Shown in pieces: positions 60,441 to 64,000 of a DNA stretch of 64,000 nucleotides. The stretch spans positions 3,844,001 through 3,908,000 of the forward strand of contig NZ_CP107947.1 of assembly GCF_036059255.1 (NCBI RefSeq), read 5' to 3'. This stretch comes from Micromonospora sp. NBC_00389. Lineage in GTDB: Bacteria > Actinomycetota > Actinomycetes > Mycobacteriales > Micromonosporaceae. The notes under the pieces are model-generated. The model had not been told where the DNA came from. It ran no database searches and saw only the letters and a list, made by a program, of their open reading frames with translations. The position numbers and the translations under genes are program-made. Position 1 is the first letter of the stretch. Each line of letters starts with the position of its first letter.

Positions 60441-60505
60441 ACACGAAGGTCCACTGCTAATACCGGCGACCAGCGCTGGCCAGCCCGATTGTCCGCCTGG
60501 GCCGT

Positions 60506-61201
60506 TCACCGAGGCCGGTACTCGACCTCCGGTCGACCAGGCGTGCCGTAGCGGGGCCGGCGCGCCGCCCGGTCGACGGTCACCAGGTACTCCAGGTAGC
60601 GGCGGGCGGTCACCCGGGAGATGCCGGTCCGCGCGCTCACCTCGGTCGCCGACAGCCCCACGTCCGCGCGGGTTCCGTCGGTGAGGGCGGCGCGCACCCG
60701 GTTCAGGGTCTGCGCGTCCAGCCCCTTGGGCAGGCTGTGCCCGGCCGTGCCGCGCAGGGTGGCGAACATCCGGTCCACCTCGTGCTGCGCGGCCACCTCA
60801 CCGTCGGCGAGCGCCTGGGCGCGGTAGTCGGCGTACCGCTCCAGCTTGTCGCGAAACGCGGCGAAGGTGAACGGCTTGAGCAGGTAGTGGGTCACTCCAA
60901 GAGAGACCGCCGTGCGCACCACCGCGAGGTCCCGGGCCGAGGTCACCGCGAGCACGTCGACGCTGCTGCCCGCCGCGCGCAGCGCCCGGCAGACGTCCAG
61001 GCCGTGCAGGTCGGGCAGCCGGAAGTCGAGCAGCACCAGGTCGACGTCGCCGCCGTCGTTGGCGCGCAGCGCCGCCATCGCCGCCCGCGCGGTGTGCGCC
61101 ACCCCGACCACCACAAAACCGGGAACCCGCTCGGTGTACGCCGCGTGCGCCTCCGCGAGCAGCGGCTCGTCCTCGACGACCAGCACCCGAATGTCGGTCA
61201 T
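60506..61201 (-). CDS. CitB/DcuR-type response regulator
   Basis: The 231-residue protein has a receiver domain with Asp59 (LVLLDFRLPDLHG) and the CitB/DpiA-type linker, then a C-terminal helix-turn-helix (GLSATEVSARTGISRVTARRYLEYLVT). These regulators respond to di- and tricarboxylates. The ATG overlaps the stop of its kinase gene (ATGA). A dicarboxylate symporter gene is divergent from the kinase and is the likely target. Confidence 0.92.
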   Translation of the reverse strand: MTDIRVLVVEDEPLLAEAHAAYTERVPGFVVVGVAHTARAAMAALRANDGGDVDLVLLDFRLPDLHGLDVCRALRAAGSSVDVLAVTSARDLAVVRTAVSLGVTHYLLKPFTFAAFRDKLERYADYRAQALADGEVAAQHEVDRMFATLRGTAGHSLPKGLDAQTLNRVRAALTDGTRADVGLSATEVSARTGISRVTARRYLEYLVTVDRAARRPRYGTPGRPEVEYRPR

Positions 61202-62784
61202 CGGCGGGCCCCGACGACCGGCAGTCGGACGGTGAACAGGCTGCCGCCGTCGTCCGAGCGGCCCACCTCGGCCCGGCCCCCGTGCCGGCGGACCACCTGC
61301 CCGACCAGCGCCAGGCCGAGGCCCCGGCCGGTGCTCTTGGTGGACCAGCCGCGCCGGAACGCGTCCGCCACCCGGTCCGGGGCCAGCCCTGGGCCGCTGT
61401 CGGCGACCCGTACCACCAGCTCGTCGTCGACCGCGCCGACGAAGACGCGTACCCGGCGGGGGGCTGGCGTACCGGCCACCGCTTCGAGGGCGTTGTCGAC
61501 CAGGTTGCCGACCACGGTGAGGAGGTCGCCGGTCGGCAGAGGGCTGTCGTCGAGGCGGCAGTCCGGCTCGATCACCAGGTCCACCCCGCGCTCGCTGGCC
61601 TGCGCCGACTTGCCGAGCAGCAACGCGGCCAACGCCGGCTCGGTCACCGCGCCGACCACCCGGTCGGTCAGTTGTTGGGCCAGCGCCAGGTCCCGGGTGC
61701 CGAGCCGGACCGCCTCGTCGGCGCGGCCCAGCTCCACCAGGGTCAGCACGGTGTGCAGCCGGTTGGCCGACTCGTGGGTCTGCGCCTGCAACGCCTCGGT
61801 CAGCGCGCGGACCGAGTCCAGCTCGCTGGCCAGGGCGCGCAGCTCGGTCTGGTCGCGCAGGGTCAGCACGGTGCCGAGCACCGCGCCCTCGAAGCGGGTG
61901 GTCCGTTGGTTGGCCACCAGCACCCGGTCGCCGGCCAGGATGGGCTCGTCGAGGGCGTCCCGCCGGGAGGTGAGCAGCTCGGCCACCGCGGGCGGCAGGT
62001 CGATCCCGGCCACCGGCTGGTCGGTCACGGGCGCGTCCCCGTCGAGGCCCAGCAGCCGGCGCCCCTCATCGTTGATCAGTGCCACCCGGCGGTCGGTGGT
62101 CAACACGACGAGGCCCTCCCGCACCGAGTGCAGGACCGCGTCGTAGTACTCGTACATCCGGGTCATCTGGGCCGGCCCGAGACCGTGCGTCTGGCGGCGC
62201 AGCCGGCGGCTGAGCAGCCAGGAGCCGGACGCGGCGAGGGCGAGCGCCGGTGCGGCGACACCCAGCAGCACCGGCAGTTGACCGAGCAGCTTCCGGTTGA
62301 TGGCCCGGGTGGTGATACCCACCGAGACCAGGCCGACGATCCGCCGCTGGTCGTCGTACACCGGAACGACCGCGCGCACCGACTCGCCGAGCGTGCCGAC
62401 GTTGGTGATGGTGAATGGGTGGCCCGCCAGGGCGGGCTCGATCTCCCCGACGAACGGCTGACCGATCAGCTCCCGGGTCGGGTGCGAGAAGCGGGTCCGG
62501 TCGGGGGCCATCACCACCACGAAGTCGGTGCCCGTCGCCAGCCGGGTCGACTCGGCGTACGGCTGGAGGGTGCCGGCCGGGTCGGCGGTCGTGAGGGCCT
62601 CGCGGACGTCGGGAGAGCGGGCCACGGTCTGTGCCACCGCGAGCACCTCCTCCTGTGCGGCCTGCTGGGAGTCGCTGCGGGCCAGCCAGAACGCCCCCGC
62701 CGCGCCGGCCAGCACCAGCAGCGTCACCACCACGGCCTGGAGGGCGAACAGTTGCCCTGCGATGCTCCACTGCCGTCGGGCCAC
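61198..62784 (-). CDS. CitA/DcuS-type sensor histidine kinase
   Basis: The 528-residue kinase has span 1 (LFALQAVVVTLLVLAGAAGAFWL), a periplasmic-type PAS/sCache domain (FVVVMAPDRTRFSHPTRELIGQPF ... VPVYDDQRRIVGLVSVGI), span 2 (about 180-200), a cytoplasmic PAS domain, a SPOB-type box with the phospho-acceptor His in QTHESANRLH, and an ATPase domain (NLVDNALEAVAG, DSGPGLAP, GRGLGLALV). GTG 62784 is chosen among three clustered GTGs because AGGAGG lies 8 nt upstream. It probably senses an external carboxylate. Confidence 0.93.
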   Translation of the reverse strand: MARRQWSIAGQLFALQAVVVTLLVLAGAAGAFWLARSDSQQAAQEEVLAVAQTVARSPDVREALTTADPAGTLQPYAESTRLATGTDFVVVMAPDRTRFSHPTRELIGQPFVGEIEPALAGHPFTITNVGTLGESVRAVVPVYDDQRRIVGLVSVGITTRAINRKLLGQLPVLLGVAAPALALAASGSWLLSRRLRRQTHGLGPAQMTRMYEYYDAVLHSVREGLVVLTTDRRVALINDEGRRLLGLDGDAPVTDQPVAGIDLPPAVAELLTSRRDALDEPILAGDRVLVANQRTTRFEGAVLGTVLTLRDQTELRALASELDSVRALTEALQAQTHESANRLHTVLTLVELGRADEAVRLGTRDLALAQQLTDRVVGAVTEPALAALLLGKSAQASERGVDLVIEPDCRLDDSPLPTGDLLTVVGNLVDNALEAVAGTPAPRRVRVFVGAVDDELVVRVADSGPGLAPDRVADAFRRGWSTKSTGRGLGLALVGQVVRRHGGRAEVGRSDDGGSLFTVRLPVVGARR

Positions 62785-62871
62785 CTCCACCACCTCCTCG
62801 TTGCGCCTGTGTCGTTCGACGGCGTCACCGGTGATTTCGCGGTGAACAGAATGACCGCAAGGCTGTCAACG

Positions 62872-62889
62872 TGTGAGACGCGCTTCACA
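62872..62889. promoter_or_regulatory. TGTGA-N8-TCACA dyad before the symporter gene
   Basis: TGTGA (62872-62876) and TCACA (62885-62889) flank 8 bp, 9 nt before the symporter ATG and within the 113-bp divergent gap. It may be the binding site of the CitB-type regulator. The spacing is 2 bp longer than a CRP site. Confidence 0.45.
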
Positions 62890-62897
62890 TTGTCGAC

Positions 62898-64000
62898 ATG
62901 GACACCACCGCATCCACCACCACACCGGCACCGCCGGTCCGCCGGGACCGTACCCGGTACCTTTACCTGGCCGTCATCGTGGCCGTGCTGGCCGGCATCG
63001 TGGTCGGCCTCGTCGCCCCCGATTTCGGCAAGGAACTCAAGCCGATCGGCACCGGCTTCGTCAACCTGATCAAGATGATGATCAGCCCGGTCATCTTCTG
63101 CACCATCGTGCTGGGCGTCGGCTCCGTCCGGCAGGCCGCGAAGGTCGGCAAGGTCGGCGGCCTCGCCCTCGGCTACTTCCTGACCATGTCGACCGTCGCG
63201 CTCGCCATCGGCCTGGTGGTCGGCAACCTCATTCACCCGGGCTCCGGCCTGAATCTGGGGCAGGACCTCGCCGGTGCGGGCAAGGCCGCCGCTGGTGACG
63301 AGGCCGGCGGGACGGTGGACTTCCTGCTCGGGGTCATCCCGACCACGCTGCTCTCCGCGCTCACCGAGGGAGAGGTGCTCCAGACGCTGCTGGTCGCCCT
63401 GCTGGTCGGCTTCGCCGTCCAGGCCATGGGCCGGCGCGGTGAGCCGGTGCTGAACGCCATCGGGGTGATCCAGCGGGTGGTGTTCAAGGTGCTCGCCATG
63501 ATCATGTGGCTGGCGCCGATCGGCGCGTTCGGTGCCATGGCCGCCGTGGTCGGCGCGACTGGTGTCGACGCGCTCAAGAGCCTCGCGCAGATCATGGTGG
63601 GCTTCTACGCGACCTGTCTGATCTTCGTGCTGGTCTTCCTGGGCTCGCTGCTGTGGTTCGTGGCCCGGATCTCGATCTTCTCGCTGCTGCGCTACCTGGG
63701 CCGGGAGTTCCTGCTGATCCTGTCGACCTCATCGTCGGAGTCGGCGCTGCCGCGGCTCATCGCGAAGATGGAGCACTTCGGGGTGAGCAAGCCGGTCGTG
63801 GGCATCACGGTGCCGACCGGATACTCGTTCAACCTGGACGGCACGGCGATCTACCTGACGATGGCGTCGCTGTTCATCGCCGACGCGCTGGGCAAGCCGC
63901 TGTCGATCGGCGAGCAGGTGTCGCTGCTGCTGTTCATGATCATCGCGTCCAAGGGCGCTGCCGGGGTTACCGGCGCTGGGCTGGCCACGCTGGCCGGTGG
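62898..64000 (+). CDS. Dicarboxylate/amino acid:cation symporter (DAACS), 3' end cut by window
   Basis: Of this DctA/GltP-type transporter 367 residues are visible, and the frame is open to the window end. It opens with a short Thr/Pro tail, then span 1 (YLYLAVIVAVLAGIVVGLVAP) and KPIGTGFVNLIKMMISPVIFCTIVLGV. The serine-rich hairpin loop LSTSSSESALPRL and the NLDGTAIYLTMASLFIA substrate/cation motif are present, and the second hairpin SKGAAGVTGAG is just reached. It imports C4-dicarboxylates or acidic amino acids with Na+ or H+. The divergent CitA/CitB pair favours dicarboxylates. Confidence 0.94.
   Translation, partial: MDTTASTTTPAPPVRRDRTRYLYLAVIVAVLAGIVVGLVAPDFGKELKPIGTGFVNLIKMMISPVIFCTIVLGVGSVRQAAKVGKVGGLALGYFLTMSTVALAIGLVVGNLIHPGSGLNLGQDLAGAGKAAAGDEAGGTVDFLLGVIPTTLLSALTEGEVLQTLLVALLVGFAVQAMGRRGEPVLNAIGVIQRVVFKVLAMIMWLAPIGAFGAMAAVVGATGVDALKSLAQIMVGFYATCLIFVLVFLGSLLWFVARISIFSLLRYLGREFLLILSTSSSESALPRLIAKMEHFGVSKPVVGITVPTGYSFNLDGTAIYLTMASLFIADALGKPLSIGEQVSLLLFMIIASKGAAGVTGAGLATLAG

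Noticed and set aside
62872..62889. Classical CRP/FNR site
   Set aside because: The half-sites match but the 8-bp spacer is 2 bp too long; a CitB-type site is at least as likely.

Overview
The window reads as chromosomal DNA of a high-GC actinomycete, most likely a Micromonosporaceae member (Micromonospora or a close relative). The reasons are very high third-position GC, many GTG starts, frequent 4-base ATGA/GTGA gene overlaps, and clade markers: the thrS/HIT/pgsA/patA/pimA/pdxST/yebC block known from actinobacteria, an F420-type LLM oxidoreductase, DUF1206/DUF3618/DUF4235 proteins, and several genes whose -10 box lies 6-7 nt before the start codon, as in leaderless transcripts. The genus is an inference; no rRNA is present. 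I see no tRNA, rRNA, CRISPR array, prophage or origin.

Layout. 1-4867: a five-gene sugar operon (GT4 glycosyltransferase, gmhA-like isomerase, hldE-like bifunctional enzyme, SDR, GT9 heptosyltransferase-like protein), which looks like an ADP-heptose route in a monoderm. It is followed by topoisomerase IB. 5996-9515: AraC and TetR regulators divergent from a DHA2 efflux pump, with paired operators between them. 9606-16309: a hypothetical protein, RecQ helicase, LLM oxidoreductase, GH3 hydrolase, GNAT and a SufS-like PLP enzyme. 16320-17841: a compact mobile element with 31-bp terminal inverted repeats and CTAG at both ends, whose only gene is a TnpB-family RNA-guided nuclease with an unusual RuvC-II motif. 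17920-22434: lipoprotein, DUF1206, MscS channel, a holin/DUF3618/DUF4235 envelope operon and a cold-shock gene. 22494-30016: small membrane protein, aldo/keto reductase, methyltransferase plus deaminase pair, an OmpR-type two-component system, ADP-ribosylglycohydrolase and a YcnI-like secreted protein.

30237-46577 is the conserved housekeeping block: thrS, D,D-peptidase, HIT, HAD, aldo/keto reductase, EF-G2, the phosphatidylinositol mannoside genes pgsA-patA-pimA, PLP synthase pdxS-pdxT, a regulator/flavin reductase pair, yebC and a DUF402 gene. 46637-52125 holds an ABC-2 exporter, a NarL-type two-component system and a PadR/membrane-protein operon, all on the minus strand. 52251-57718 has LtrA, a Sua5-type tRNA modification enzyme and dnaE. 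57742-60440 has an ABC-F protein with an apparent leader-peptide attenuator, then a DUF891/XRE toxin-antitoxin pair whose toxin 5' end looks frameshifted. 60506-64000 is a CitA/CitB-type two-component system divergent from a dicarboxylate symporter cut by the window edge.

The best candidate for something undescribed is the inverted-repeat-bounded TnpB element at 16320-17841: IS200/IS605 and IS607 elements that normally carry tnpB lack such ends. Secondary candidates are the heptose operon, the palindrome-bearing tandem repeats at 35454-35771, and the ABC-F leader.
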